From Lactobacillus mulieris (lineage in GTDB: Bacteria > Bacillota > Bacilli > Lactobacillales > Lactobacillaceae): a stretch of DNA of 64,000 bases. Of the stretch, positions 1 through 8,429 are shown piece by piece; position 1 is the stretch's first letter, and every line of letters starts with the position of its first letter. A program made the translations under genes and the position numbers. The stretch spans positions 103,020 through 167,019 of the forward strand of contig NZ_SDGL01000002.1 of assembly GCF_007095465.1 (NCBI RefSeq), read 5' to 3'. Under the pieces are notes generated by a model. That model was not told the DNA's origin. It searched no databases and saw only the letters and a program-made list of their open reading frames with translations.

Positions 1-44
1 TCAAGATATGGGGAGCTACAAGCATTTTTTTTATTTAATAACAA

Positions 45-80
45 TCAAAAAAGTCAAGCAGAAAAAACAGCCTGCTTGAC
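45..80 (-). terminator. Rho-independent terminator of nagB
   Basis: A 9-bp perfect stem (GTCAAGCAG at 53-61 with CTGCTTGAC at 72-80) is followed on the minus strand by a T-rich run. It lies just beyond the nagB stop codon. Confidence 0.85.
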
Positions 81-102
81 TCAATTTTGTTATTTAATTT
101 TA

Positions 103-822
103 CTAAGCTAAATATTTTTTATCTAGATCTTGGGCTGCTGCTTCATCACAAATAATAGTTACATCAGGGTGCTTTTGAAGAATAGAAGCTGGCATTTCTT
201 CTGTAATTGGCCCTTCAATCATGTTTTTAATTGCCCAACGCTTTTTTTCGCCATAAGCTAATAAAACAATTTTTTTAGCTGACATGATTGAAGCAATTCC
301 CATACAGATGGCAGATTTAGGCACATCATCAATGTTATCAAAGAAGCGAGCATTAGCCTCGATTGTACTTTGTGTTAACTTGACTTCATGAGTTGTACTG
401 TCAAAAGAAGTTCCAGGTTCGTTAAAGGCAATATGTCCGTTACGACCAATTCCTAAAAGTTGAATATCAATTGGATTTTCCTTGATTATTTGGTTGTAAT
501 GTTCAACTTCAGCTGCAATATTGTTAGTTTGACCATCAGGTAGATATGAGTGCTTGAATGGCTTAGCTTTAAAAAGATGTTCATTCATAAAGTACCAATA
601 ACTCTGTTTATTTTGTGGACTTAAACCAACATATTCATCTAAATTAATACTAGTTAAATTGGAGAAGTTCAAATCGCTGTTAACCATATTTTGGTATAGT
701 TCAATTGGAGATGAGCCGGTTGCTAAGCCTAATACTTTTGCTCCAGCTTTTATTTCTCGGGAAAATATTTCAAAAGCTTTTGCAGCACCAGTGATTTTAT
801 CTTTAGTTACAATGATTTTCAT
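103..822 (-). CDS. nagB: Glucosamine-6-phosphate deaminase NagB
   Basis: Cytoplasmic enzyme that converts glucosamine-6-phosphate to fructose-6-phosphate and ammonia, feeding amino sugars into glycolysis. The 239-residue product shows the family signatures NLDEYVGL (D62) and [11 protein letters not shown], with the expected catalytic H130 and E135. The start chosen is the ATG at 822, which has GAGAGGAG at a normal distance; the longer open frame upstream runs through the promoter and is not credible. The gene is monocistronic, with its own terminator, and its promoter carries two DasR/NagR-like sites, so induction by glucosamine-6-phosphate or its N-acetyl form is likely (inference). Confidence 0.96.
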   Translation of the reverse strand: MKIIVTKDKITGAAKAFEIFSREIKAGAKVLGLATGSSPIELYQNMVNSDLNFSNLTSINLDEYVGLSPQNKQSYWYFMNEHLFKAKPFKHSYLPDGQTNNIAAEVEHYNQIIKENPIDIQLLGIGRNGHIAFNEPGTSFDSTTHEVKLTQSTIEANARFFDNIDDVPKSAICMGIASIMSAKKIVLLAYGEKKRWAIKNMIEGPITEEMPASILQKHPDVTIICDEAAAQDLDKKYLA

Positions 823-840
823 AAATATTACTCCTCTCAC

Positions 841-882
841 ATTGGTATAGTCCATTATAGACTGGTATAGCCCAAAAGTCAA
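841..882 (-). promoter_or_regulatory. nagB promoter with two NagR/DasR-type (dre) operators
   Basis: On the minus strand TTGACT (877-882), a 17-bp spacer and TATAAT (854-859) form a near-consensus sigma-A promoter. Two TGGTATAG-containing 16-mers (841-856 and 861-876) flank the -10 box and fill the spacer. They resemble the dre element bound by GntR-family NagR/DasR repressors. The regulator gene is not in this window. Confidence 0.75.
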
Positions 883-915
883 AAAAGAAGCTTTCGAAAA
901 TCGAAAACTTCTTTT
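883..915 (-). terminator. Terminator of the nucleoside ABC transporter operon
   Basis: An inverted repeat (about 883-897 with 901-915, one internal mismatch, A/T flanks) lies just beyond the stop of the last permease gene and ends in a T run on the minus strand. Confidence 0.8.
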
Positions 916-919
916 GATA

Positions 920-1876
920 TTATTTAGACTTAATGTAAGTTTGTCCATCTGCAGCAGGAGCAACACTTTTACCAAAGAATGCTACTAAAACAACTATAGT
1001 AATTACATAAGGTGCAATCTGTAAGTAAACAGATGGTACGTGAGAGATGAAAGGTAATTGACTTCCGATAATACTCAAGCTTTGTGCAAAGCCAAAGAAT
1101 AAGGAGCTAAGCATTGCCCCAATTGGATCCCACTTACCGAAAATCATAGCAGCTAGAGCCATGAAACCTTGTCCAACAATTGTTGAAACACTAAAGTTAC
1201 CAGAAATGGCTTGGGCAAAGACCCCACCACCGATACCACCGAGTAAACCGGAGATTAAAACACCAGCATAACGCATTTTATAAACGTTAACCCCCATTGT
1301 ATCGGCAGCTTGTGGATTTTCACCTGCTGAACGAAGTCGCAAACCGAATGGTGTTTTATAAAGTACCCACCAAAGAACAATGGAAAGAATAATTGCTACC
1401 CAAGCTGGAGCGGAAGTGTTCTTGAAGAAAATATCACCGATAACGGGGATATTAGAAAGAACAGGAACATTGTAATAACCGAAGTTAGCAGAAATATTTT
1501 CTGTTTGCCCCTTGTCATACATTGCCTTGATCAAAAATACTCCAAGTGGTGGTGCCATTAAATTAAGAACAGTACCAGAAATAATGTGATCAGCACGCCA
1601 ATTAACTGTTGCTACGGCATGTAGTAGTGAAAAAATCAAGCCACAAATACCGGCCACGATAACCCCTAACCATGGAGTGGCACTCTTAAAGGTAGATGCA
1701 AAGGTTAAGTTGAAGACGATACTTGAAAAGGCCCCAATTGTCATAATACCTTCAAGACCAACGTTAACAATTCCACTATGTTCGCTGTATGCTCCACCTA
1801 AAGCTGTAAAGATAAGAGGAGCGGAATAAACTAGGGTTGATGAAACAATCAAAGCTAGCATAGTTGTAATATTCAT
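920..1876 (-). CDS. Nucleoside-type ABC transporter permease (NupQ/YufQ-like)
   Basis: Integral membrane permease of the LivM/H-like family (BPD_transp_2) found in BMP-lipoprotein-dependent nucleoside importers. The 318-residue product is almost entirely hydrophobic, with about eight to ten membrane segments. It contains a [18 protein letters not shown] cytoplasmic loop (around 180-200), the coupling region typical of these permeases. It is the last gene of the operon; its ATG overlaps the stop of the preceding permease by one base, indicating translational coupling. The substrate is inferred from family and from neighbouring BMP lipoproteins, not shown directly. Confidence 0.88.
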   Translation of the reverse strand: MNITTMLALIVSSTLVYSAPLIFTALGGAYSEHSGIVNVGLEGIMTIGAFSSIVFNLTFASTFKSATPWLGVIVAGICGLIFSLLHAVATVNWRADHIISGTVLNLMAPPLGVFLIKAMYDKGQTENISANFGYYNVPVLSNIPVIGDIFFKNTSAPAWVAIILSIVLWWVLYKTPFGLRLRSAGENPQAADTMGVNVYKMRYAGVLISGLLGGIGGGVFAQAISGNFSVSTIVGQGFMALAAMIFGKWDPIGAMLSSLFFGFAQSLSIIGSQLPFISHVPSVYLQIAPYVITIVVLVAFFGKSVAPAADGQTYIKSK

Positions 1877-3021
1877 TAAACTTCTCCTCCTTTTCCGACT
1901 TTAACTGCCGGACCATCTACACTGTTATTTGAGACTTTTGCAATAGTTTCGGGTTGATTGTAGTTTTTCTTTTTCTTTTCGAATAAAAGGCCAATTACGT
2001 AATTAATTGCAACGAAGAAAATAATAGCTGCAATAACGATTGAAACAATTTCATATGGAATACCGGCTAGAGTCTGCATTCCCAGACCTCCAATTTTAAG
2101 AATAGAGAAAAGGAGGGCAGCGAGTAGAATACCCAAGGCAGTACCACCACCAAGTAATGAAACGCTCATACCGTCAAAACCAATATCAACACTAGTAGTT
2201 TGAGTAAAGTAGTTTTGGTATGTCCCTAATCCTTGAACTACACCACCTAAACCAGCAAATGCACCAGATAGTAACATTGATACAATGATATTTTTCTTGG
2301 CACTCATTCCGGCATAACGTGAAGCGAACGGATTAAGGCCAACTGCTTTAATTTCAAAGCCGGTAACCGTCTTTTTCATAATAAACCAAAAGACTACTAG
2401 AGCAATTAAAGCTAGGAAGATGCCAGCATTAATTCTTGAACCCCCAAACATGTTGCTTAACCAATCCAATCGTAAACTACCATTATCAGTTACAGTTTTA
2501 GTTGCATCAGTAGAAACACGTAAACGGTCACTCATAACATTTTGCATCAAATACTGGCATGAATACAAAACTATATAGTTAACCATAATAGTTACGATAA
2601 CTTCATTTGTTCCAAAGTAAGCTCTTAAAACCCCTGCAATACCTGCGATAGCTGCACCGACTAAGGTACCAACGATGATTGCGTATGGTAAAAGAATATA
2701 TTTAGGCATGTGTGGATTAGCAAGAGCAATCCAAATCGCAGCTAACCAGCCACCTTGTGCTTGCCCAGATAGCCCGATATTGAAGAAACCTGCACTACTT
2801 GCAATTGAAAAACCAATTGCTGTAAATATAAGTGGGGTAGCTTCTCTAATTGTTTCACCTAGACCATTCATATTACCTAAAGCACTTGAAAACATTGAAG
2901 TGTAAGCAAGGATAGGATTGTAGCTCCAAAGTAGCATGATAACTGCACCAACTAAAAAGCCGGCTACGATGGAAATAAGGGGCACTAAAATCTTTTTGGT
3001 TTCAGCGTTAACCTTAAACAT
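1876..3021 (-). CDS. Nucleoside-type ABC transporter permease (NupP/YufP-like)
   Basis: The second permease subunit of the importer, 381 residues, with about ten hydrophobic segments and a charged C-terminal tail (about 345-381). It carries a coupling-loop motif, GFEIKAVGLNPFASRYAGMS (around 220-240), paralogous to the one in the neighbouring permease. Stop and start codons overlap on both sides by a single base (TAATG arrangement), so ATPase and both permeases are made in fixed ratio. This pairing of two unequal permeases is standard for BMP-dependent purine nucleoside transporters. Confidence 0.88.
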   Translation of the reverse strand: MFKVNAETKKILVPLISIVAGFLVGAVIMLLWSYNPILAYTSMFSSALGNMNGLGETIREATPLIFTAIGFSIASSAGFFNIGLSGQAQGGWLAAIWIALANPHMPKYILLPYAIIVGTLVGAAIAGIAGVLRAYFGTNEVIVTIMVNYIVLYSCQYLMQNVMSDRLRVSTDATKTVTDNGSLRLDWLSNMFGGSRINAGIFLALIALVVFWFIMKKTVTGFEIKAVGLNPFASRYAGMSAKKNIIVSMLLSGAFAGLGGVVQGLGTYQNYFTQTTSVDIGFDGMSVSLLGGGTALGILLAALLFSILKIGGLGMQTLAGIPYEIVSIVIAAIIFFVAINYVIGLLFEKKKKNYNQPETIAKVSNNSVDGPAVKVGKGGEV

Positions 3022-4556
3022 TAATTGGTACCTTCTTTCTTGTGGGCTCCTGTCATTAATAAACCTAATTCTCTTTCAGAAGTCTTTTCTGGGAGGACTT
3101 CTCCAGATTCTTGACCGTTATGTAAAACGATAATTCTGTCAGATAATTGCATAATTTCGTCTAATTCATATGAAATTAACAAGACAGCTTTACCAGCGTC
3201 CCGTTGTGCTAATAATTGCTTATGAATGTATTCGATAGCTCCAACATCAAGTCCTCGAGTAGGTTGGAATACAATGATTAAATCGCTATTGCGATCCAAC
3301 TCACGAGCGATAATTGCTTTTTGTTGGTTACCACCAGATAATTCACCAGCTTTAAGGTTTTCATCTTTAGTTCGAACGTCGAACTTTTTAATAAGCTTTT
3401 TAGCATGTTCTGTAATAGCTTTGTGATTAATAATACCGTGATTTGAATATGGTTTTTGGTAGTAAGTCTGCAAAGCAATATTATCAGCTAAAGACATTTC
3501 TAAGATTAAACCGAATTTTTGACGGTCAGCTGGAACATGAGAAACTCCCAATTCAGTAATTTTTCGTGGTCGCTTATTGGTCATATCAGTACCTTTAATA
3601 GTAAAATGGCCTGCTTTAACATGACGTAAACCAGTCAAAGCTTCTACAAGTTCATCTTGACCATTGCCATCAATACCAGCTAAACCCAAGATTTCTCCAG
3701 CATGAACATCAAAAGTTAGACCTTTAACAGCGAGCGTACCACGATCTTCATTAACTTTTAAATCTTTAACTGATAAAACAGTTTTACCAACTTTAGCTTC
3801 TTTTTTAGGTAAGTTAAAGTTAACGTGACGACCCACCATCATTTCAGCCAAGCTTTCATCAGTAGCTCCTTCAACATCAACTGTTCCAATACTCTTACCG
3901 TGGCGAATAACGGTAACACGATCAGCTGATTGCTTAATTTCATTAAGCTTGTGGGTGATTAAGATGATAGATTTTCCCTCATTGCGGAGATTTTTCATAA
4001 TATTGATAAATTCGGTGATTTCCTGAGGTGTTAAAACAGCTGTAGGTTCATCAAAGATTAAAATATCAGCTCCACGGTAGAGAATCTTTAAAATTTCAAC
4101 ACGTTGTTGTTGAGCAACTGTAATATTAGCAATTTTTGCATCTGGATCAATTGCTAAACCATATTTCTCGGAAAGAGCCATGATTTGCTTACGAGCAGTT
4201 TTAAAATCAAGCTTAATTCCTCTTTTTGTTTCATGGCCTAAAATGATGTTTTCTAAAACGGTAAAAGCTTTGGCCAACATAAAGTGTTGGTGAACCATAC
4301 CAATTTTTAAATCTTTAGCAGCATTTGGACCATCAATTACAACTTTTTTCCCTCTGACATAGATTTCCCCAGAGGTTGGTTTAAGCAGGCCAGATAAAAT
4401 ACTCATTAATGTAGATTTACCAGCTCCGTTTTCACCTAGAAGCGCCAGGATTTCGCCCTTTCTGAGCGTGAGGTTGATATCGTTGTTAGCTTTAAAACCA
4501 TTAAAGTCTTTAACGATATGGCGCATCTCAATAATGTTTGTGTTCTCTTTTTCCAT
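3021..4556 (-). CDS. Nucleoside-type ABC transporter ATPase, two ABC domains
   Basis: 511-residue cytoplasmic ATPase energising the adjacent permeases. The first ABC domain has an intact Walker A (GENGAGKST, about 41-49) and Walker B (ILIFDEPTAVL), but its signature reads VAQQQRVE, a known variation in this family. The second domain has a degenerate Walker A (GIDGNGQDE) and an intact LSGGNQQK signature, as in other fused sugar/nucleoside ATPases such as NupO and RbsA. A hairpin upstream (4584-4612) separates it from the lipoprotein gene and probably lowers its expression relative to the binding protein. Confidence 0.92.
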   Translation of the reverse strand: MEKENTNIIEMRHIVKDFNGFKANNDINLTLRKGEILALLGENGAGKSTLMSILSGLLKPTSGEIYVRGKKVVIDGPNAAKDLKIGMVHQHFMLAKAFTVLENIILGHETKRGIKLDFKTARKQIMALSEKYGLAIDPDAKIANITVAQQQRVEILKILYRGADILIFDEPTAVLTPQEITEFINIMKNLRNEGKSIILITHKLNEIKQSADRVTVIRHGKSIGTVDVEGATDESLAEMMVGRHVNFNLPKKEAKVGKTVLSVKDLKVNEDRGTLAVKGLTFDVHAGEILGLAGIDGNGQDELVEALTGLRHVKAGHFTIKGTDMTNKRPRKITELGVSHVPADRQKFGLILEMSLADNIALQTYYQKPYSNHGIINHKAITEHAKKLIKKFDVRTKDENLKAGELSGGNQQKAIIARELDRNSDLIIVFQPTRGLDVGAIEYIHKQLLAQRDAGKAVLLISYELDEIMQLSDRIIVLHNGQESGEVLPEKTSERELGLLMTGAHKKEGTN

Positions 4557-4583
4557 GGCTTTCCTTCCCTATATGATATTTAT

Positions 4584-4612
4584 AAAAAAACACCTCGTAT
4601 CATCACGAAGTG
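4584..4612 (-). terminator. Intra-operon attenuating hairpin between lipoprotein and ATPase genes
   Basis: CACTTCGT and ACGAGGTG pair with one G-U on the minus strand and are followed by seven T residues. Because the downstream ATPase gene has no evident promoter of its own, partial read-through is expected; this would keep the binding lipoprotein in excess. Confidence 0.65.
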
Positions 4613-4640
4613 CTTTAGAAATGACACACTATATATTGTG

Positions 4641-5738
4641 CTACTTACTTGGAGAAGTTGCAACCTTAATCTTTCCATCGATGATGTCTTGACGCGCTTG
4701 CTGTACGGCTTTCCAAGCTTTTGAATTTAAATTACCCTTGGTAAGTGATACACCATCATGTTGTAGTCCGTAAACTAAGTGCTTTACACCAGGGAATTTA
4801 CCATCATATGCTTTATTAGCAATATCTTTAACGGCAAAATTCAAACCTTTAAGAACAGAAGTTAAAGTAAAGTTTGATTTTTGACCACCTTTAGCAGTGT
4901 ATTTTCCTTGAGAAGCTTGGTCAATATCAACACCGATGACCCAAACTTTATCATTAACTGCTTTTTCTGAGTTTAAATCTTTAGCTTCTTGGAAAACACC
5001 ATTTCCAGCACTGCCGGCAGCTTGATAGACGATATCTGCTTTTTTAGCGTACATTGATTGTGCTATGGATTTTGCCTTATCTGTAGAAGTGAAATCACCA
5101 ATATATTGATCTAAAATAGTGATCTTTTTACCTAATTTCTTAGCAGTATCCTTTACACCTTGAATGTAGCCAGCTTCAAATAAGTCAATTACAGAAGACT
5201 TAGCACCACCAATAAAACCTACAGTATTAGTTTTAGTAGTGTAGGCAGCAGCTACACCAGCAAGGTATGATGAATCATTAGATTTGAATGTTGCAGAAAC
5301 AACGTTCTTCTTGCCAGTAATTACATCATCAATAATTACAAAGTTTTTCTTAGGATATTTGGCAGCTGCAGTTTTAACGGAATCAGAAAGCATGTAACCA
5401 ACACCATAAATTGTTTGGTAACCAGCATTAACAGCTTGGGTAAAGTTAGGTTCATAATCTGAAGCACTACTTGATTGGAAGTATTGGTATCCACCTTTGC
5501 CTTGAGATAAACCGTGTTCTTTACCATAAGCTTGGAATCCACTCCATGCAGCTTGGTTGAATGAGTGATCGTCAACCCCATTGGAGTCAGTGATTAAGGC
5601 AATAGAATGATTAGCTTTAGAGCTAGATGAGGTTTTTGCACCTTTACCTTGACACGCTGTTAAAACTAAACCAGTTGTAGCAATTACTAAACCAGTTCCC
5701 ATAACTTTTTTCAATTTAGTGTTAATCAATGTTAACAT
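4641..5738 (-). CDS. BMP-family nucleoside-binding lipoprotein, copy 1
   Basis: Membrane-anchored substrate-binding protein of the basic membrane protein family (PnrA/TmpC-like), expected to bind purine nucleosides for the adjacent permeases. It has a basic N-terminus, a hydrophobic segment and the lipobox LTAC, then the family hallmark DSNGVDDHSFNQAAW. Start choice is uncertain: GGAGG abuts the ATG at 5738 with no spacing, whereas an in-frame TTG three codons on (5729) has 9-nt spacing and may be the real start. It lies directly upstream of the ATPase gene and has its own strong promoter. It is a close paralogue of the next two genes. Confidence 0.92.
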   Translation of the reverse strand: MLTLINTKLKKVMGTGLVIATTGLVLTACQGKGAKTSSSSKANHSIALITDSNGVDDHSFNQAAWSGFQAYGKEHGLSQGKGGYQYFQSSSASDYEPNFTQAVNAGYQTIYGVGYMLSDSVKTAAAKYPKKNFVIIDDVITGKKNVVSATFKSNDSSYLAGVAAAYTTKTNTVGFIGGAKSSVIDLFEAGYIQGVKDTAKKLGKKITILDQYIGDFTSTDKAKSIAQSMYAKKADIVYQAAGSAGNGVFQEAKDLNSEKAVNDKVWVIGVDIDQASQGKYTAKGGQKSNFTLTSVLKGLNFAVKDIANKAYDGKFPGVKHLVYGLQHDGVSLTKGNLNSKAWKAVQQARQDIIDGKIKVATSPSK

Positions 5739-5751
5739 CCTCCATAAATAA

Positions 5752-5764
5752 ATATACGAACAAT
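5752..5764 (+). promoter_or_regulatory. PurBox-like motif in the leader of BMP copy 1
   Basis: ATATACGAACAAT matches the PurR box AWWWCCGAACWWT at 12 of 13 positions. It lies downstream of the -10 box of the BMP copy 1 promoter. A weaker version (AAATACGAATTAT, 11 of 13) is at 5845-5857, upstream of the -35 box. Confidence 0.5.
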
Positions 5765-5772
5765 ATAGAGAT

Positions 5773-5801
5773 AATGTAACAATTTGTTTGACATATGTCA
5801 A
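5773..5801 (-). promoter_or_regulatory. Promoter of BMP copy 1 and the ABC operon
   Basis: TTGACA (5796-5801), a 17-bp spacer and TACATT (5773-5778) on the minus strand. It is placed after the terminator of the preceding gene and so should drive lipoprotein copy 1 with the ATPase and permeases. Confidence 0.75.
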
Positions 5802-5862
5802 GAGTATAGAACTTTTAAATTTGGAACGGTCCAATATATTAACTAAATACGAATTATATAAA

Positions 5863-5892
5863 AACAAAAAGGGCTAAAAAGCCCTTTTTGTT
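5863..5892 (-). terminator. Terminator between BMP copies 2 and 1
   Basis: A perfect 12-bp inverted repeat (AACAAAAAGGGC with GCCCTTTTTGTT, six-base loop) is flanked by A and T runs. It terminates the gene for copy 2 and is symmetrical enough to work in both directions. Confidence 0.9.
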
Positions 5893-5936
5893 AAATCGAA
5901 TGTTGTATAGAAAATATAGATGAGTGAGTTATGAGA

Positions 5937-7010
5937 TTATTTGCTTGGGTACTTAGGAACTGAAATTTTACCATCAATGATAGCAGTTCTAGCAGTTCTT
6001 GAAGCCTTCCAAGCCTTGCTTGAAATTTGACCCTTAGTGATTGAAACACCATTAGTATCTAAACCGTAAATTAAATCTTTGCCACTTGGGAATTTGCCTT
6101 CGTATGTACGGTCTGCAATATCCTTAACAGCAACATTAACACCAGTAATAACAGAAGTTAATACAAAGTTAGACTTCTTACCATCTTTTGACTTGTAGTT
6201 ACCTAAGTTAGATTGGTCAGTGTCAACACCAATAGCCCATACTTTATCACTAGCTTTTCTAGTTTGGTTAATAGCTTTAGCTTCTTCAAATAATCCATCG
6301 CCTGCACCACCTGCAGCGTGCATTACGATATCTGCTTTTTTAGCATACATAGTTTGAGCAATAGCTTTAGCTTTATCGCTAGAATTGAAGTCACCAATGT
6401 ATTGGTTTAAAATAGTAATCTTTTTACCTAATTTTTTAGCAGTATCGTTAACGCCTTTGGTAAAACCAGCATCAAATAAGTCAACAATATCACCATGTGC
6501 ACCACCAATAAAACCAACTACATTAGTCTTAGTTTCGTATGCAGCAGCTACACCAGCTAAATAAGATGCTTGATTTGATAAGAAGTTTGCAGAAACAACA
6601 TTCTTTTGTCCCTTAATGGTTTCATCAATAATAGCAAACTTTTTATTAGGATTCTTTTTAGCGATAGATGATACAGCGTCTTTTAATTCATAACCAACGC
6701 CAAACACTAAGTCATAGTTTTTTGAGGCTTCTTGAAGACTTGTTTCGTAATTAGCAGCTGAACCAGTAACAAAATATTGATAGCCGTTTGTTCCGCGTTT
6801 TAAATTATGTTCTTTACTGTATGATAAAATACCAGTCCATGCAGATTGTTGGAATGAGTGATCATCAACACCATGACCATCAGTAACTAATGCAACAGTT
6901 CCTTTGTTCTTTTTACCATTAGAATTAGTAGTAGTTTTGTTTGAGCATGCAGTCATTGCAACTGCTGAAAGAGTAGCAACACCCAAAATAGCAACTTTTT
7001 TCAAATTCAT
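5937..7010 (-). CDS. BMP-family nucleoside-binding lipoprotein, copy 2
   Basis: 357-residue lipoprotein with signal sequence and lipobox MTAC (cleavage before C22), followed by DGHGVDDHSFQQSAW, the family hallmark. It shares most of its length with copies 1 and 3, including the C-terminal motif that ends in a Lys-Val-Pro/Ala-x-x-Pro-Ser-Lys-like tail. A terminator follows it and a PurBox-like motif precedes it, so it is expressed as a separate unit. It probably feeds the same permease complex with a different substrate preference or affinity (inference from duplication). Confidence 0.92.
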   Translation of the reverse strand: MNLKKVAILGVATLSAVAMTACSNKTTTNSNGKKNKGTVALVTDGHGVDDHSFQQSAWTGILSYSKEHNLKRGTNGYQYFVTGSAANYETSLQEASKNYDLVFGVGYELKDAVSSIAKKNPNKKFAIIDETIKGQKNVVSANFLSNQASYLAGVAAAYETKTNVVGFIGGAHGDIVDLFDAGFTKGVNDTAKKLGKKITILNQYIGDFNSSDKAKAIAQTMYAKKADIVMHAAGGAGDGLFEEAKAINQTRKASDKVWAIGVDTDQSNLGNYKSKDGKKSNFVLTSVITGVNVAVKDIADRTYEGKFPSGKDLIYGLDTNGVSITKGQISSKAWKASRTARTAIIDGKISVPKYPSK

Positions 7011-7043
7011 TAAAAATCCAATCTCCTTATTTATATATTGTTT

Positions 7044-7056
7044 ATTGTTCGTTTAT
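7044..7056 (-). promoter_or_regulatory. PurBox-like motif upstream of BMP copy 2
   Basis: On the minus strand ATAAACGAACAAT matches AWWWCCGAACWWT at 12 of 13 positions. It lies in the 59-bp gap between copies 3 and 2, about 35 bases before the ATG. Confidence 0.5.
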
Positions 7057-7069
7057 TAAATTTGTTTAC

Positions 7070-8149
7070 TTAGTTAGAAGGTGTAGTAGGAACTTTAACC
7101 TTACCATCAATAACATTTTGCTTAGCCTTGTTAACAGCAGCCCATGCAGAATCACTCATATTGCCCTTTACTACATAAGTACCGTTACCTTTTAAGCCAT
7201 AAACAAAGTGCTTACCTCCAGGAAATTCGCCGTCATAAGCCTTGTTGGCGATGTCTTCTACAGCCTTACCAATACCTTTAATTGTACTTGTAAGAGTGAA
7301 GTTAGATTTTTTACCATCTTTATCTTTATATACACCAAGACTTGATTGATCTGAGTCAACACCGATAACCCATACTTTATCATTAGCTGCTTTTTTAGTA
7401 TTGATGTCTTTAGCTTCTTGGAAAACACCTTCACCGGCAGTAGCAGCTACTTGATAAATAACATCTGCTTTATTAGCGTACATAGCTTTAGCGATAGCCT
7501 TAGCTTTATCTACACTTGAAAAGTCCCCAACATAAGCATTGATGATTTTGATCTTTTTATTTTGTTCTTTTGCTGCATCAGCAACACCTTTTGCAAAACC
7601 GGCATCAAATAAGTTAAGGATTACTCCGTGTGCACCACCAACAAAACCAACAACATTTGTTTTAGTGGTGTATGCAGCTGCATATCCTGCTAAGTATGAT
7701 GCATCATTAGATTTAAATGTGGCAGAAGCAACATTTTTACGATTGATAACATTATCAATCATGATGAAGTTGTTTTTAGGATGCTTTTTGGATTCGGTGT
7801 TAATAGCATCACCTAATTCATAACCAACTCCAACAATGGTTTTATATTTAGCGTTAATAGCTTGTTCGATGTTTGGAATGTGGTCACTAGCTGAACTTGA
7901 TTCAAAGTAGTTGTAACCGCCATTTCCTTTGAGTAGGTCGTGAGCCTTACCATAACGTTTAAGACCTTCCCAAGCTGATTGGTTAAATGAATGATCATCA
8001 ACCCCAGTGTTGTTAGTGACTAAAGCAATACTGTGATTAGCATTTTTAGCATTGCTGCTTGAAGATTTGTTTGAACAAGCTGCCATACTCAAGCCAACTG
8101 CTGATAGAAGGATACTTATTGATAAAACTTTTTTAATTTTCAATTGCAT
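7070..8149 (-). CDS. BMP-family nucleoside-binding lipoprotein, copy 3
   Basis: 359-residue lipoprotein with basic N-terminus, hydrophobic core and lipobox MAAC (C25), then NNTGVDDHSFNQSAW. It belongs to the same family as copies 1 and 2 and probably binds nucleosides at the outer face of the membrane. GGGGAGA lies at a good distance from the ATG at 8149. It has a clear promoter of its own (8187-8215). No terminator is obvious between it and copy 2, so read-through from copy 3 into copy 2 is possible. Confidence 0.92.
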   Translation of the reverse strand: MQLKIKKVLSISILLSAVGLSMAACSNKSSSSNAKNANHSIALVTNNTGVDDHSFNQSAWEGLKRYGKAHDLLKGNGGYNYFESSSASDHIPNIEQAINAKYKTIVGVGYELGDAINTESKKHPKNNFIMIDNVINRKNVASATFKSNDASYLAGYAAAYTTKTNVVGFVGGAHGVILNLFDAGFAKGVADAAKEQNKKIKIINAYVGDFSSVDKAKAIAKAMYANKADVIYQVAATAGEGVFQEAKDINTKKAANDKVWVIGVDSDQSSLGVYKDKDGKKSNFTLTSTIKGIGKAVEDIANKAYDGEFPGGKHFVYGLKGNGTYVVKGNMSDSAWAAVNKAKQNVIDGKVKVPTTPSN

Positions 8150-8186
8150 CTACATTCTCCCCAAATAATTTTCTTAACGTCAATCA

Positions 8187-8215
8187 ACATTAACAGTCTT
8201 TTGATTAGCTGTCAA
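8187..8215 (-). promoter_or_regulatory. Promoter of BMP copy 3
   Basis: TTGACA (8210-8215), 17-bp spacer, TAATGT (8187-8192) on the minus strand, about 40 bases from the start codon. The rest of the 280-bp gap to the next gene holds only the terminator at 8392-8423 and AT-rich DNA. Confidence 0.7.
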
Positions 8216-8384
8216 AGTAAGCTAAATTCGCTAAAAGCTTGATATATCAACGTTTATAAAATGTGATAAATCTCGCTAAGCTTTGAGTCTGTAAGGATCA
8301 GACACGATATATAGATTTTTTTCAAAAATAACACAATATCTTGTGGATAAAAATGTTGAAAAGTGGAAAAGCACAACATATAGA

Positions 8385-8423
8385 AAAATAAAAAGCGGAT
8401 ACACTATAAAATGTATCTGCTTT
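8385..8423 (-). terminator. Terminator of PhnD-like lipoprotein 1
   Basis: A 12-bp stem with one G-U pair (8392-8403 with 8412-8423) is followed by a T run on the minus strand, just beyond the stop codon of the PhnD-like gene. Confidence 0.85.
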
Positions 8424-8429
8424 GCGGGC

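Noticed and set aside
4468..4724. Two plus-strand frames across the lipoprotein/ATPase boundary
   Set aside because: They run antisense to clear coding sequence and a terminator, and overlap each other in different frames.
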